A DNA stretch of 57,217 nucleotides from Kurthia zopfii (GTDB lineage: Bacteria > Bacillota > Bacilli > Bacillales_A > Planococcaceae), in NCBI RefSeq assembly GCF_003143955.1, contig NZ_QFVS01000016.1, positions 1 to 57,217 of the forward strand, given 5' to 3'. Made by a program: the position numbers and the translations under genes. The notes under the pieces were generated by a model, which worked only from the letters and a program-made list of their open reading frames with translations, ran no database searches and was not told where the DNA came from. Positions 9,077 through 16,781 of the stretch are shown here, one piece after another. The number at the start of each line of letters is the position of its first letter. Within the stretch, counting starts at the first letter, position 1.

Positions 9077-9082
9077 ACATTA

Positions 9083-9115
9083 ACCAAAGTTGTGCTGAGC
9101 AACTTTGGTTTTTTT
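9083..9115 (+). terminator. Terminator of the ABC-F gene
   Basis: Perfect 10-bp stem ACCAAAGTTG (9083-9092) / CAACTTTGGT (9100-9109) followed by a T7 run. Confidence 0.92.
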
Positions 9116-9228
9116 GTAGAATTAATGGCTTTATCGACTTAAAAGTAAAATTTAGTAAATATAACATTTTTTTGAAATAACGTTTTTTTCATGTTACGAT
9201 TACTTTACAGATTGAAAGGAGTCCATTC

Positions 9229-9876
9229 ATGAAATCACAGAAAACCGTTAAAATAAGTTTGCTTTCCATTAGTATTATTCTCGGTGTTCTATCTTATTTA
9301 TTGTTTTTCGTAAATATTCTTCCGATGTTTTTCGCAAACATGGAAAATATCGAAAAAAATATTTTAGCAATTCTCATTATTATTTTCGCTCATTATTCAT
9401 TATTAACAATTATTTTTAATGTTGATCAAAAAATTGAACGAATTTTGCTCTTTGTACTCTATCTCGTCGTATTAATCTTCGGTTTATTGCGTCCAGATCA
9501 GCAAAATTTTGGTGAAACAGGTTCTTTTGCATGGAATCCACTTGGTTTTGTCGCAGATATACAAAATGACAATCTCTCTTTGATCATCATGTTCATTAAT
9601 ATTGCCATCTTGATTCCGATGTACTTTTTATTATCATACGCTACTAGATTAAAAAGTTTTCTATCAAAATTAATCGTATTTGAACTATTCATTGTCGCGA
9701 TTGAATTATTACAAGCAAAATTACTTCTAGGGATTTTCGATTTATCGGATCTCCTATTGTACAATATCGGATTTTTCCTCGGCGCAATTATCGCTGCTCC
9801 ATTTTTATTGGTATTACGCAAAAGAAAAAACAAGGCATTCCAAATAAATAAGACTGAATTAGAAGATAATTTGTAA
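9229..9876 (+). CDS. VanZ-like family membrane protein
   Basis: A 215-residue protein with about six hydrophobic spans and a lysine/arginine-rich C-terminal tail. The segment FELFIVAIELLQ ... GIFDLSDLLLYNIGFFLGA near residues 145-185 matches the VanZ-like signature (E-x-x-Q ... D-x-x-D-x-x-x-N-x-x-G). Family members include VanZ, linked to teicoplanin tolerance, but most are of unknown function. The ribosome site GAAAGGAG precedes the ATG by about eight bases. It stands alone. No terminator is evident; the 240-bp gap to the spx promoter is AT-rich without further genes. Confidence 0.65.
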   Translation: MKSQKTVKISLLSISIILGVLSYLLFFVNILPMFFANMENIEKNILAILIIIFAHYSLLTIIFNVDQKIERILLFVLYLVVLIFGLLRPDQQNFGETGSFAWNPLGFVADIQNDNLSLIIMFINIAILIPMYFLLSYATRLKSFLSKLIVFELFIVAIELLQAKLLLGIFDLSDLLLYNIGFFLGAIIAAPFLLVLRKRKNKAFQINKTELEDNL

Positions 9877-10057
9877 TATTTGAATCTTTTCACCCTTTTC
9901 ATTCGTTATATATATAAGAACATTGGCAAAAGAGTTCGAAATAGCAACAGATTGGCATACGCATTAATACAGATTAAGGTTTCGTATTTGCACCTTACAT
10001 TTGTGTAATATTACTGATTTATGCACGTTTCTTCATCTTTTTGTCACGAAAATGTAA

Positions 10058-10087
10058 TTGACTTATAAATATCTTATTGGTAAGATA
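10058..10087 (+). promoter_or_regulatory. Promoter of the spx-marR operon with overlapping palindromic operator
   Basis: TTGACT (10058-10063), a 17-bp spacer and TAAGAT (10081-10086) form a good sigma-A promoter. The perfect inverted repeat ATATCTTA (10068-10075) / TAAGATAT (10080-10087) with a 4-bp centre covers the spacer and the -10 box. That is where a MarR-type repressor would block polymerase. The second gene of the operon encodes a MarR protein, so autorepression is inferred. Confidence 0.75.
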
Positions 10088-10122
10088 TAAATATAATAAC
10101 AAGAGAGAAAGAGGTAATGAAC

Positions 10123-10527
10123 ATGACTGTTACAATTTATACACAAACGAGCTGCACATCTTCAAAAAAGGCACTACAATGGTTAACTGAAAATGAAATT
10201 CCGTATATTGAAAAACGCATTACATCTGAGGCTCTTACTTTACCAGAATTTAAAAAGATCCTTGGCATGACTGAAGATGGTACAGATGAGATCATCTCAA
10301 CAAACTCAAAAGACTACAAAAACTTACATTGCGATATTAATCAGTTATCGATTAAAGAACTTTATAGTATTATAAAAGAACATCCAAAAATGCTACGTAG
10401 CCCAATTTTAATTGACGATAAACGTCTACAAGTTGGTTATAACGAAATGGATATCCGTCGTTTTATCCCTCGTAAAGTACGTGCTTATGAATTATTTGAA
10501 ATGCAACGCTTATCAAATGAGTTTTGA
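10123..10527 (+). CDS. spx: Spx/ArsC-family regulator with a CxxS motif
   Basis: A 134-residue protein close to Spx, which binds the RNA polymerase alpha-CTD and redirects transcription during thiol stress. The thioredoxin-like N-terminus, the [12 protein letters not shown] block (containing the alpha-CTD contact glycine of Spx) and [19 protein letters not shown] are conserved. The redox switch is changed: C11-T-S-S14 replaces the usual C-x-x-C, so the normal disulfide cannot form. The start is ATG 10123, eight bases after GAGG; the ATG at 10117 is only two bases away. It is followed 25 bases later by a MarR gene in the same unit. A function as paralogue or constitutive form is inference. Confidence 0.85.
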   Translation: MTVTIYTQTSCTSSKKALQWLTENEIPYIEKRITSEALTLPEFKKILGMTEDGTDEIISTNSKDYKNLHCDINQLSIKELYSIIKEHPKMLRSPILIDDKRLQVGYNEMDIRRFIPRKVRAYELFEMQRLSNEF

Positions 10528-10552
10528 ATGAATAGCTTTGGAGATGAGTTAA

Positions 10553-10984
10553 ATGATGAATAAAGAAAACAAAGAGCACAGCATATCTTCGCTTTTTGAA
10601 ATTGCTGCTGCTCTTGAGCGTAAATGGGCAAATGAATGGAATAGTCACAACAATATTGGTTTTTCAAAAACTCATATTTTGTTACTTGATATTTTAGAAG
10701 CAAATGGGCCAGTGCGTCCATCCGATTTAGCTGAAAAACTTCATGTTACGACTGGCGGTGTGACCGTCCTCACTACGAAATTGATTAATGCTGGGTATAT
10801 TAAAAAGACGAAAAACGAGTCTGATCGCCGAGCTTATCAACTTGAAATTACTGAGGACGGTATTACGCAGTTGGATTTAGCTTATGAACATATTGATTTA
10901 ATGGTACATCGTATGTTTGGTATGCTCTCTGAAGAAGAAGTCGATTCACTTCGCAAAATTTTTACAAAACTATTACTCGGTTAA
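10553..10984 (+). CDS. MarR-family transcriptional regulator
   Basis: A 143-residue winged-helix protein. The recognition region is LHVTTGGVTVLTTKLINAGYI (about 63-83), and the wing contains the family motif NESDRRAYQLEITEDG. Flanking helices would form the dimer interface. It has no cysteine in the N-terminal helix, so an OhrR-like thiol sensor is unlikely. A GGAG site lies nine bases before the ATG. Its position behind spx, with a palindrome in the shared promoter, suggests it represses its own operon and so controls Spx dosage. Confidence 0.88.
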   Translation: MMNKENKEHSISSLFEIAAALERKWANEWNSHNNIGFSKTHILLLDILEANGPVRPSDLAEKLHVTTGGVTVLTTKLINAGYIKKTKNESDRRAYQLEITEDGITQLDLAYEHIDLMVHRMFGMLSEEEVDSLRKIFTKLLLG

Positions 10985-11007
10985 TTGAACACAGTCATGT
11001 TCGAAAA

Positions 11008-11074
11008 CCACCTAACACTTATTGGCCTTCACAAAGATGTGACGGTTTTTAATATGTGCTAGGTGGCTTTTTTT
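11008..11074 (+). terminator. Terminator of the spx-marR operon
   Basis: CCACCTAACAC (11008-11018) pairs with GTGCTAGGTGG (11056-11066) with one mismatch, enclosing a small hairpin TCACA/TGTGA; seven T follow. Confidence 0.8.
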
Positions 11075-11087
11075 ATGTACGAGAAAT

Positions 11088-11147
11088 AGAGTAATCGCGG
11101 CATGATTACTCTACTTCAATCTATATAAACTCACAGTTAGGTAACTG
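11088..11147 (-). other. Two hairpins downstream of the ECF sigma gene
   Basis: Perfect stems AGAGTAATC (11088-11096) / GATTACTCT (11104-11112) and ACAGTTA / TAACTGT (11134-11147) follow the sigma-factor stop on the minus strand. Neither has a proper T-run, so they are weak terminators or mRNA-stabilising structures. Confidence 0.4.
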
Positions 11148-11167
11148 TAGAGAAAGGGGGGCAATTT

Positions 11168-11716
11168 TTACGCTGGTAAAATTGCTGATGCAGTCGTTAC
11201 GTCGTTCAGCATCATTTCTTTTAAGCGTTGTTTCGCGCGGAATAGACGAGATTTCACTGTACCGATTGAAACTTTCATAATTTCAGCGATTTCTACTAGC
11301 GAATATTGATTTACGTAGAAATACAATAAAGTGTTGCGGTAAATGCCATCTAGTTCGTTGATTTTTGATTGAACAAGACTGGCTACATCTTCCTTTTCAA
11401 TTAATTCTTCAGTTGTTAGTTCATTATTGGGAACTAAATCTAGGATCGGTACGTCTAGAGTATCAGGTTGGTTCATCATATATTTGCTGCGGCGAACATT
11501 TTTGCGATAGCGGTCGCGGAAAGTGTTCATGCAAATTGTTGTTAACCAAGCTTTCAAGTGGTCGACTTGTGCAACGTATGATTCATAGCGTACAACTTTA
11601 ACCCATACTTCTTGCATTAAGTCCTCTGCTTCTGCTTTATTTCTAGTTAATTTTAAGCATAAATGATATATATAGCGGTTATATTCTTCATAAACTGTTT
11701 CAAGTTGAATTGTCAT
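11168..11716 (-). CDS. ECF-type RNA polymerase sigma factor
   Basis: A 182-residue sigma-70 family protein with region 2 (EEYNRYIYHLCLKLTRNKAEAEDLMQEVWVKV, then LKAWLTTICMNTFRDRYRK) and region 4 (LYFYVNQYSLVEIAEIMKVSIGTVKSRLFRAKQRL). Regions 1 and 3 are missing, as expected for ECF (group 4) sigmas that answer envelope or stress signals. The start is ATG 11716 after TTGGAGG; the in-frame TTG at 11731 contains that site. No anti-sigma gene follows: the next gene downstream is the convergent marR. The regulon and the mode of control are therefore unknown. Confidence 0.88.
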   Translation of the reverse strand: MTIQLETVYEEYNRYIYHLCLKLTRNKAEAEDLMQEVWVKVVRYESYVAQVDHLKAWLTTICMNTFRDRYRKNVRRSKYMMNQPDTLDVPILDLVPNNELTTEELIEKEDVASLVQSKINELDGIYRNTLLYFYVNQYSLVEIAEIMKVSIGTVKSRLFRAKQRLKEMMLNDVTTASAILPA

Positions 11717-11740
11717 TTTTAAAACCTCCAATTAGTTTTC

Positions 11741-11822
11741 GTTCGTTTTGATATTCTTATTATCTCCGAAACGAACCTTACGCTCTATCGGTTTTGCTTT
11801 CACTTTCATTACAAACTTGTAA
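11741..11822. promoter_or_regulatory. Inverted repeats upstream of the ECF sigma gene
   Basis: Two perfect repeats lie in the sigma-factor leader: GTTCGTTT (11741-11748) / AAACGAAC (11769-11776) and the compact palindrome TTACAA-AC-TTGTAA (11809-11822). The latter has the size of a dimeric repressor site. No ECF-type autoregulated promoter with correct spacing could be recognised here. Confidence 0.35.
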
Positions 11823-11887
11823 GGTAAGCAACCTTTTCGTGTAAGCAGTCATAGTGCGTTTTATGAAGGACTTCTTGAGCAGCACAT

Positions 11888-11950
11888 AAAAAAGATCATG
11901 CAATCCCCCCTCGTCAATGATTCGAGTTAGGTGTATTGCGTGATCTTTTT
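11888..11950. terminator. Bidirectional terminator-like hairpin in a divergent intergenic region
   Basis: GATCATGCAAT (11894-11904) pairs with ATTGCGTGATC (11935-11945) with one G-U pair. It is preceded by A6 and followed by T5, so it can end transcription in both directions. No gene lies immediately upstream on either strand; an unannotated short transcript or a leader attenuator is possible. Confidence 0.6.
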
Positions 11951-12090
11951 CGTTTTATTTGGCAAATTGGATATATTGAACCTTATGTATCTAAGAATAA
12001 AAAACCATTATATGGTATTATTAGATTATTAGCTATCACGAATTTTCATACGATTACTTTGTTTAATACTAATTTATTGAGGTGACTAAT

Positions 12091-12476
12091 ATGAAAAAAT
12101 ACATTTATTCAGGGATTCTTCTTGGTACAATTATTGCCTTAGTTGGATATAATACAAACTCTGTTATTGAAGACAAAGCAAAAGAAAGCAAAACGGAATT
12201 TATTACTAATGAGGTAATGATTAATAATCAAACTTTACCGAGTGATTCTAAATTACCTAAAGTCTTAAACCAAGAACAAAAAAAGAACATTATAAAGAAT
12301 ATACTAAAATCGTAAAACAGATTAATGCTCTAGATGGTACAAATCACTTAGAACTTAGCCCAATCGAGGAGTTTGCTGATGAAGATTGGGTTGAACCTGC
12401 TAAATTCCGAGAAACAGCTTATGATCGTGCGCATTGGGAATTTACTTCAAATGCTTATGGCGGAGATTTAGAATAA
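12091..12476 (+). pseudogene. Small exported protein gene with a frameshift in a 7-A tract
   Basis: Starting at ATG 12091 (six bases after TGAGGTG) the reading frame encodes a hydrophobic N-terminal helix (KKYIYSGILLGTIIALVGY) and a charged region, then stops at 12315. The same protein clearly goes on in another frame: after the A7 tract at 12278-12284 the sequence EHYKEYTKIVKQINALDG and onward runs to TAA 12474-12476. Together this is about 128 residues. One extra A would join the frames. The helix ends LVGY, where a lipobox would have LVGC. It may be a true pseudogene, a slippage-expressed gene or an assembly error. Family and function are not recognised. Confidence 0.7.
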
Positions 12477-12519
12477 TAAACAAGAAATAATTAGTAGGTT
12501 TTGGATTTTCAAAGAAAAA

Positions 12520-12585
12520 GCGTTAGTGAAGTTTAGACATTCATCTTTTGAGTAGATGATTGTTTTCCTCACTAACGCTTTTTTT
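12520..12585. terminator. Bidirectional terminator
   Basis: Perfect stem GCGTTAGTGA (12520-12529) / TCACTAACGC (12569-12578) with an inner TCATCT/AGATGA hairpin. It is flanked by A5 and T7 and serves both the exported-protein gene and the convergent EamA gene. Confidence 0.88.
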
Positions 12586-13477
12586 AAGGGTTTTGATCTG
12601 GTTTAATCAGATTTGGTTGTTTCTTACCAAAGGTTGGTTTCAATTCTGTAAAGATAATCGCGAGCAATATTAATGCTGCTCCGACAATCATGCGTCCTGT
12701 TAATACTTCGTGTAAGAAGATGACTGAGAAAATCATACCGAACAGCGACTCCATTGAAAGGATAATTGCTCCTTGAGTTGCTGTTGTGTATTTGAAAGCA
12801 ATGTTTTGGAATAAATATGCCACGATTGTTGAGAAAATTGCTAAGTAAACAATTGCGTATACTCCGCCAGATTCTACTGATGTAGGAATGTCGCCTCTTA
12901 CTAAGACTACTATCACACTGATCGTTGCTGCAGAAACAAATTGCATAATCGTAATTAAAATCGCATCATCATTTTGAACAAATTTATTCGTGTAAAAAAT
13001 ATCAAAAGCGAAAGCAACTGCACATAGTAAAGTTAAAATATCCCCAATATTCATTGTGAATGAACTTTGTAATGAGAGTAAACCGATCCCTATTAAAGCT
13101 GTAAATGCTCCAATAATTTCAAAACGATCAATTTTTCTTTTGTATACTGCAAATGCAATTAAAGGTACGATTAGTACATTTACTGCCGTTAAGAAAGCAT
13201 TTTTCGATGCAGTTGTATGTTCCAGTCCGACTGTTTGAAGTACGAAACCTGTATATAAAATCGCTCCGAGGATTGCCCCTTTGACTATGATTCTTTTATT
13301 AATTTGTTTTAATTTATAACTAAAAATGATTAATAGTAAAATTGCTGCTAATAAAAATCGTCCAGCCATTAGTTGATGGGCGTTAAAATAATCAAGACCG
13401 ATGTCTGTAACTACGAAACCACTACCCCAAACAACGGCTGTCACCATTAGCATCATTACACCAATATGTTGTTTCAT
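12584..13477 (-). CDS. EamA/DMT-family transporter
   Basis: A 297-residue membrane protein with ten predicted spans arranged as two five-helix EamA repeats. The first repeat opens with MLMVTAVVWGSGFVVTDIGL, and the second contains the TQGAIILSMESLFGMIFSVIFLHE block typical of drug/metabolite exporters. The likely role is export of amino acids or metabolites across the cytoplasmic membrane; the substrate is unknown. A GGAGGAG site precedes the ATG. It shares its terminator with the convergent gene. The PucR regulator lies upstream in the same direction, separated by 93 bp. Confidence 0.85.
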   Translation of the reverse strand: MKQHIGVMMLMVTAVVWGSGFVVTDIGLDYFNAHQLMAGRFLLAAILLLIIFSYKLKQINKRIIVKGAILGAILYTGFVLQTVGLEHTTASKNAFLTAVNVLIVPLIAFAVYKRKIDRFEIIGAFTALIGIGLLSLQSSFTMNIGDILTLLCAVAFAFDIFYTNKFVQNDDAILITIMQFVSAATISVIVVLVRGDIPTSVESGGVYAIVYLAIFSTIVAYLFQNIAFKYTTATQGAIILSMESLFGMIFSVIFLHEVLTGRMIVGAALILLAIIFTELKPTFGKKQPNLIKPDQNP

Positions 13478-13570
13478 CGTTCTCCTCCTCTAGCTTTAAC
13501 TAGAATACCATGTAAAGAGAACAAATTGGTTCATCTATTTTCTAAAAATACCCCTCAATCTTTGTAATTT

Positions 13571-14713
13571 TTACAAAGGATGATGCTGAAGTAAGAGATA
13601 CAATAAGATTACCTGACTTAAACTACTGTAAAACTTAAAATCCGTCGCATTTGGTGCAATGATTTGCTTAATCTTCCCTAGTCGATAACGGACGGTATTC
13701 GGATGACAAAATTGATCATTCGCCATCTCCTTAATATTCCCCTCATATAAAATAAAAGAAATCGCTGTTTCTAATAAATGCTCCGTCGTCTCAAGTGATG
13801 TAATGGACTGTTCAATAAATTTCTCTGCGAATGCACGATCTTGGCGAACAAGTTGAATGAGTAACTGCTCCGACTGTAAATCAGCGTATAAACACGCCAC
13901 TTCACTGTACACTTTAGCAAAAATACTAGAATAATAGGCTTCTTTCAAAGCTTCTGCTAATTCATCTGCTGTCTCACATATACTGCTTCCACCTAAATGA
14001 ATCTTACTCAAATCCCAATTGAATAATTGAAGTAAACTATGCATTTTTTCGTGGAAAGGATAGTTCACATCATTATTCGTCATTACGATAATCAATTTGT
14101 CTTTGTAATAGCTAAGTAACCCTGTTCGTAGGAAAGGTTCAAAATGGAAAAGATTCTCCTCCAATTTCTCATCACTTTGAATACAAACAGCATACATATA
14201 TTTTTCAAATGGTTTACTCATTTGTCGAATGATATTTTGAAGTTGTTCTTCAGTCATCTCATTTTCAATTAATTGTGTAATACTACTTTCTAAAAAGTCC
14301 GTTTGCGAAGATTTATTGCGATAATCCATCGCTTGAAAAATAATATCTTCAAAAAATTCATCGCCGCCAAATTTCAAAATGGGTAGTCGATGTTTTTCAG
14401 CCAATTGCAATACTTCTTCAGGCAATTGCTCATAAATGACCGGCTTATATGCTAATGCACTAACTTTTAACTCCGCTAATTTCGAAACCATCTCAAAAAG
14501 TAAATTAGCATCATCTTTAGCAAATAATAAACTTGTTAATACTAGACTGTTCTCTGTAAACATTTGATCTCGCAAATTATTAAATTCCTGCATAAATTCA
14601 AAATCGAGTATTTCAACGTTCTTCATCGTGCGTTCTAAATCATGATGCCCAGTCTCAACTTTGAAATCTTTCGTAATGGGCAATTCTAAAAAATTCTTTA
14701 CGGTCATTACCAT
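13571..14713 (-). CDS. PucR-family transcriptional regulator
   Basis: A 380-residue protein with the PucR architecture. An N-terminal ligand domain (about 5-125) contains VLTSLLFAKDD and AEKHRLPILKFGGDEFFEDI, and a middle GGDEF-like CdaR region follows. The C-terminal helix-turn-helix (HTH_30) has EGNIKEMANDQFCHPNTVRYRLGKI, whose HPNTVRYRL is the family signature. Family members activate purine, GABA or other nitrogen catabolic genes. It is transcribed divergently from the M20 dipeptidase at 14845, a plausible target. The GGGGTG site allows ATG 14713 or the ATG two codons later. Confidence 0.85.
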   Translation of the reverse strand: MVMTVKNFLELPITKDFKVETGHHDLERTMKNVEILDFEFMQEFNNLRDQMFTENSLVLTSLLFAKDDANLLFEMVSKLAELKVSALAYKPVIYEQLPEEVLQLAEKHRLPILKFGGDEFFEDIIFQAMDYRNKSSQTDFLESSITQLIENEMTEEQLQNIIRQMSKPFEKYMYAVCIQSDEKLEENLFHFEPFLRTGLLSYYKDKLIIVMTNNDVNYPFHEKMHSLLQLFNWDLSKIHLGGSSICETADELAEALKEAYYSSIFAKVYSEVACLYADLQSEQLLIQLVRQDRAFAEKFIEQSITSLETTEHLLETAISFILYEGNIKEMANDQFCHPNTVRYRLGKIKQIIAPNATDFKFYSSLSQVILLYLLLQHHPL

Positions 14714-14844
14714 ATTTTCACCCCATTTACTTCTACTTTTAATTTAAGCGATTTAATAGAAGGAAATCAAGGCTGAGTGATATTACGTAAGCCGAAATAT
14801 ATGCTATACTATGGCTACAATCTGTTAGAAAAGAGGGACTAAAT

Positions 14845-16227
14845 ATGGATCAATTAAAGCAATTAGACCAATTTTTCGCTGAAAATCGCGAAAGACATTT
14901 AGAAGAAATGAAGGAATTTATCTCAATTCCAAGTATAAGTTCTCTTTCAGAACATAAACCAGACATGAGAAAAGCTGCTGACCATTTAGCAAACTTATTG
15001 AAAAAAGCTGGAATGGAGAATATTCAAGTACGTGATACTGCAGGTCATCCGGTTGTAACTGCTGATTGGTTACACGCTGAAAATCGCCCGACAGTTCTTG
15101 TATATGGCCATTATGATGTGCAACCAGTAGATCCAATCGAATTATGGGATTCTGAACCATTCAAACCCGAAATTCGCGATAATATCATGTATGGTCGTGG
15201 TTCAAGTGATGATAAAGGACAAGTATTCATGCACGTAAAAGTGTTAGAAGCGATGTTACAAACTGAAGAAAAATTACCAGTAAACGTAAAACTACTTGTG
15301 GAAGGCGAAGAAGAAATCGGTAGTGTGCATCTTGATGGATTCATCGAGGAACATAAAGAAGAATTAGCAGCTGACTTAGTATTAATCTCTGATACAGCTT
15401 TATACGCTCCTGGAAAACCAGCAGTATGTTATGCATTACGAGGATTAACAGGCGTACAAATTAATGTATCTGGTGCAAAAGGCGATCTTCACTCAGGTAT
15501 TTACGGTGGTGGCGTTCAAAACCCAATCCACGCACTTGCTGACATTTTAGCTTCATTCCACGATGAACACGGTACGATCAAAGTTGAAGGATTCTACGAT
15601 TCTGTTCGTCAATTAACTGCTGAAGAACGTGCTGCATTTGCTGAACTTGATTTTGATGAAGAAGGTATTAAATCTGAAGCCGGTGTTACAGAATTATTCG
15701 GTGAAGAAGGATTTACTTATCTTGAACAAACTTGGGCTCGTCCAACATTAGAAGTGAATGGTGTATTCGGTGGCTTTGCTGGAGAAGGTATTAAAACTGT
15801 ACTTCCTGCAAAAGCTGGCGCAAAAATCACTTGTCGCTTAGTTCCTGACCAAGATCCATATGAAATTGTAAAATTACTTCGTCAACATATCGAAGCGAAT
15901 AAACCTGCAGGCGTTGATATTGAAGTAACTGAATTCGATAAAGGGAAACCATTCATCACACCAATGGATCATCCACTAATTCAAGCTGCTGGTCGCTCAT
16001 ATGAAACACAGTATAATGAGAAAACAGCTTATATTCGTGCAGGTGGTTCGATTCCAATCGTTTCAACATTCGATGAAATCTTAGGCACTCCTGTAGTTAT
16101 GATGGGCTTCGGTCTATCAACTGAAAACTTCCATGCGCCGAATGAACATTTCCACTTAGAAAATTTTGATAAAGGACTTCGTGTTGTAAGTGACTACTTC
16201 CACGAAATCAAAGATTACTCAAAGTAA
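14845..16227 (+). CDS. M20 family dipeptidase
   Basis: A 460-residue cytosolic zinc peptidase of the M20 family, closest in style to CNDP-type dipeptidases. The metal and catalytic motifs are visible: YGHYDVQP (His, Asp near residue 93), YGRGSSDDKG (bridging Asp near 117) and VEGEEEIGS (catalytic Glu plus ligand near 152). A dimerisation domain with HSGIYGGGVQNPIHALA follows, and the C-terminal HAPNEHF supplies the last histidine. It would cut dipeptides for nutrition or turnover. It is divergent from the PucR regulator and ends at its own terminator. Confidence 0.88.
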   Translation: MDQLKQLDQFFAENRERHLEEMKEFISIPSISSLSEHKPDMRKAADHLANLLKKAGMENIQVRDTAGHPVVTADWLHAENRPTVLVYGHYDVQPVDPIELWDSEPFKPEIRDNIMYGRGSSDDKGQVFMHVKVLEAMLQTEEKLPVNVKLLVEGEEEIGSVHLDGFIEEHKEELAADLVLISDTALYAPGKPAVCYALRGLTGVQINVSGAKGDLHSGIYGGGVQNPIHALADILASFHDEHGTIKVEGFYDSVRQLTAEERAAFAELDFDEEGIKSEAGVTELFGEEGFTYLEQTWARPTLEVNGVFGGFAGEGIKTVLPAKAGAKITCRLVPDQDPYEIVKLLRQHIEANKPAGVDIEVTEFDKGKPFITPMDHPLIQAAGRSYETQYNEKTAYIRAGGSIPIVSTFDEILGTPVVMMGFGLSTENFHAPNEHFHLENFDKGLRVVSDYFHEIKDYSK

Positions 16228-16237
16228 TATTTTTCAG

Positions 16238-16269
16238 AAAAGAAATTGCCATGTGTAATTTCTTTTTTT
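16238..16269 (+). terminator. Terminator of the M20 dipeptidase gene
   Basis: AAAAGAAATT (16238-16247) pairs with AATTTCTTTT (16257-16266), followed by T. It touches the stop codon of the convergent GyrI-like gene. Confidence 0.75.
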
Positions 16270-16660
16270 ATTGGATGGCAATATGAATCGAGATTGAACC
16301 GTCCACTTCGTATTTTTCAAAATCGTATGTGTAGGCACGGCGAATCTCTGACGCTTCTTCTTCTGACCAAATCTTTTGCCAAGTATTGAATACACCGATT
16401 GGATCCGCGCTATTTACTTCATATGTTTTGTAGTTTGTAAGAACATCAATTTTCAAATCATTCTTTTCGCTTTCTCGATATGCACCAACTGTATAATCCC
16501 CCATATAATTACTCGCATAATCACTATATACGCCGTAAAGAACCTCGCCGTTTTCAACATTTTTAGAAGCTTCATTCCATAGTTGATCAAATTTCGCAGC
16601 CATTTGAGTATCTTTAAAGTTATTCGTCCGAATTTCATATAATTTCTCTAATTGAATCAT
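16268..16660 (-). CDS. GyrI-like (effector-binding domain) protein
   Basis: A 130-residue single-domain protein of the AraC effector-binding/GyrI-like fold. The segment YGVYSDYASNYMGDYTVGAY is typical of this family, as is the late aromatic strand RRAYTYDFEKYE. No DNA-binding domain is attached. In Escherichia coli the relative SbmC (GyrI) protects DNA gyrase and is induced by DNA damage. The start chosen is ATG 16660, eight bases after GGAAAGAG; the ATGs at 16666 and the upstream 16711 start fit less well. The promoter contains a LexA-type box, which supports a damage-related role; gyrase binding itself is not shown. Confidence 0.75.
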   Translation of the reverse strand: MIQLEKLYEIRTNNFKDTQMAAKFDQLWNEASKNVENGEVLYGVYSDYASNYMGDYTVGAYRESEKNDLKIDVLTNYKTYEVNSADPIGVFNTWQKIWSEEEASEIRRAYTYDFEKYEVDGSISIHIAIQ

Positions 16661-16696
16661 TGTCATCACTCTTTCCACTAATTTATTGTTACTTAA

Positions 16697-16725
16697 ATCA
16701 TATACGAACATTCGTTCTATTACAA
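16697..16725 (-). promoter_or_regulatory. Promoter of the GyrI-like gene with a LexA (DinR) box in its spacer
   Basis: On the minus strand TTGTAA (16720-16725) and TATGAT (16697-16702) are separated by exactly 17 bp. The spacer holds AGAACGAATGTTCG (16705-16718), which fits the Bacillus SOS pattern GAAC-N4-GTTC. A bound LexA would sit between the -35 and -10 boxes. Regulation by LexA is inferred from the match and its position. Confidence 0.75.
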
Positions 16726-16732
16726 GCGAAAT

Positions 16733-16764
16733 AAAAAAAAACGCCGATTAATTTATAATCGACG
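16733..16764 (-). terminator. Terminator of the nitroreductase gene
   Basis: ACGCCGATTA (16741-16750) pairs with TAATCGACGT (16755-16764), one G-U pair; nine T follow on the minus strand. Confidence 0.88.
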
Positions 16765-16781
16765 TTTTTCATTCAATTGTA

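Noticed and set aside
11717-11890. Autoregulated ECF promoter (TGAAA(C/G) ... CGTA) before the sigma gene
   Set aside because: The candidate boxes are 14 or 20 bases apart, not the needed 16 to 17.
16228-16245. CodY-like motif around TTTTTCAGAAAAG
   Set aside because: It lies downstream of the dipeptidase within its terminator, not in a promoter.
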